DNA of 43,722 nucleotides from Paenibacillus cisolokensis (lineage in GTDB: Bacteria > Bacillota > Bacilli > Paenibacillales > Paenibacillaceae), in the NCBI RefSeq assembly GCF_018403665.1, contig NZ_BOVJ01000019.1, forward strand, positions 1-43,722. The letters run 5' to 3'. Of the stretch, positions 43,700-43,722 are shown in pieces. The notes under the pieces are model-generated. The model had not been told where the DNA came from. It made no database searches and saw only the letters and a program-made list of their open reading frames with translations. Each line of letters begins with the position of its first letter. The first letter of the stretch is position 1. A program made the translations under genes and the position numbers.

Positions 43700-43722
43700 A
43701 AAGCAATGCTGCAAAAGTGCAG

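Overview
The window looks like chromosomal DNA from a Paenibacillus-type Firmicute. The evidence is a moderately high GC content, YesN/YesM-type response regulator and sensor kinase pairs, LplA/LplB/YtcP-type sugar transporters, an SLH-anchored surface enzyme, AGGAGG ribosome sites, sigma-A type promoters, and Fur, cre and AraR-like sites. Almost everything concerns sensing, importing and breaking down carbohydrates. I count 34 genes.

Layout. (1) 119-5791, minus strand: a dehydrogenase, a Gfo/Idh oxidoreductase, and a YesN/YesM two-component system; then a secreted glycoside hydrolase on the plus strand (6012-7895). (2) 8045-10100, minus: an SLH-anchored 5'-nucleotidase. (3) 10219-14690, minus: two ADP-ribosylglycohydrolase (DraG) family proteins flanking an AraC regulator. 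(4) 14795-21976, minus: an oligosaccharide ABC importer (two permeases and a binding lipoprotein) followed by its own response regulator and sensor kinase, with a cre-like site upstream. (5) 22385-24467, minus: two iron-siderophore permeases behind a near-perfect Fur box. (6) 24802-36154, minus: a GntR-controlled operon of ten genes (FGGY kinase, cupin phosphoglucose isomerase, HAD phosphatase, hydroxyacid dehydrogenase, shikimate-dehydrogenase-like protein, zinc dehydrogenase, sugar-binding lipoprotein, inositol-dehydrogenase-like protein, two-domain ATPase, permease). Its enzyme set matches no catabolic pathway I recognise, and it is the best candidate for an undescribed system. (7) 36396-37886: araA behind an AraR-type operator. 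(8) 38013-43518: a small zinc-ribbon protein and a divergent XRE regulator, a seven-helix sensor kinase and a divergent OmpR-type regulator, and two RNA-modification genes. The right edge holds an 11-bp minisatellite.

A caution for every reader: 13 of the 34 genes are split by 16 reading-frame breaks. Every break is repaired by restoring one base (mod 3), and 15 of the 16 lie in a homopolymer run. Restoring the bases gives full-length family members with lengths divisible by three. Uncorrected homopolymer deletions in the assembly are the simplest reading. I list these genes as single reconstructed CDSs and state the break positions.

How the genes work together (inference): the two-component systems and the AraC and GntR regulators sense breakdown products of plant or microbial glycans. 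The secreted hydrolase and surface nucleotidase release small substrates. The CUT1 and CUT2 importers bring in oligosaccharides and a monosaccharide or cyclitol, and the dehydrogenases, isomerases and kinase feed these into central metabolism.
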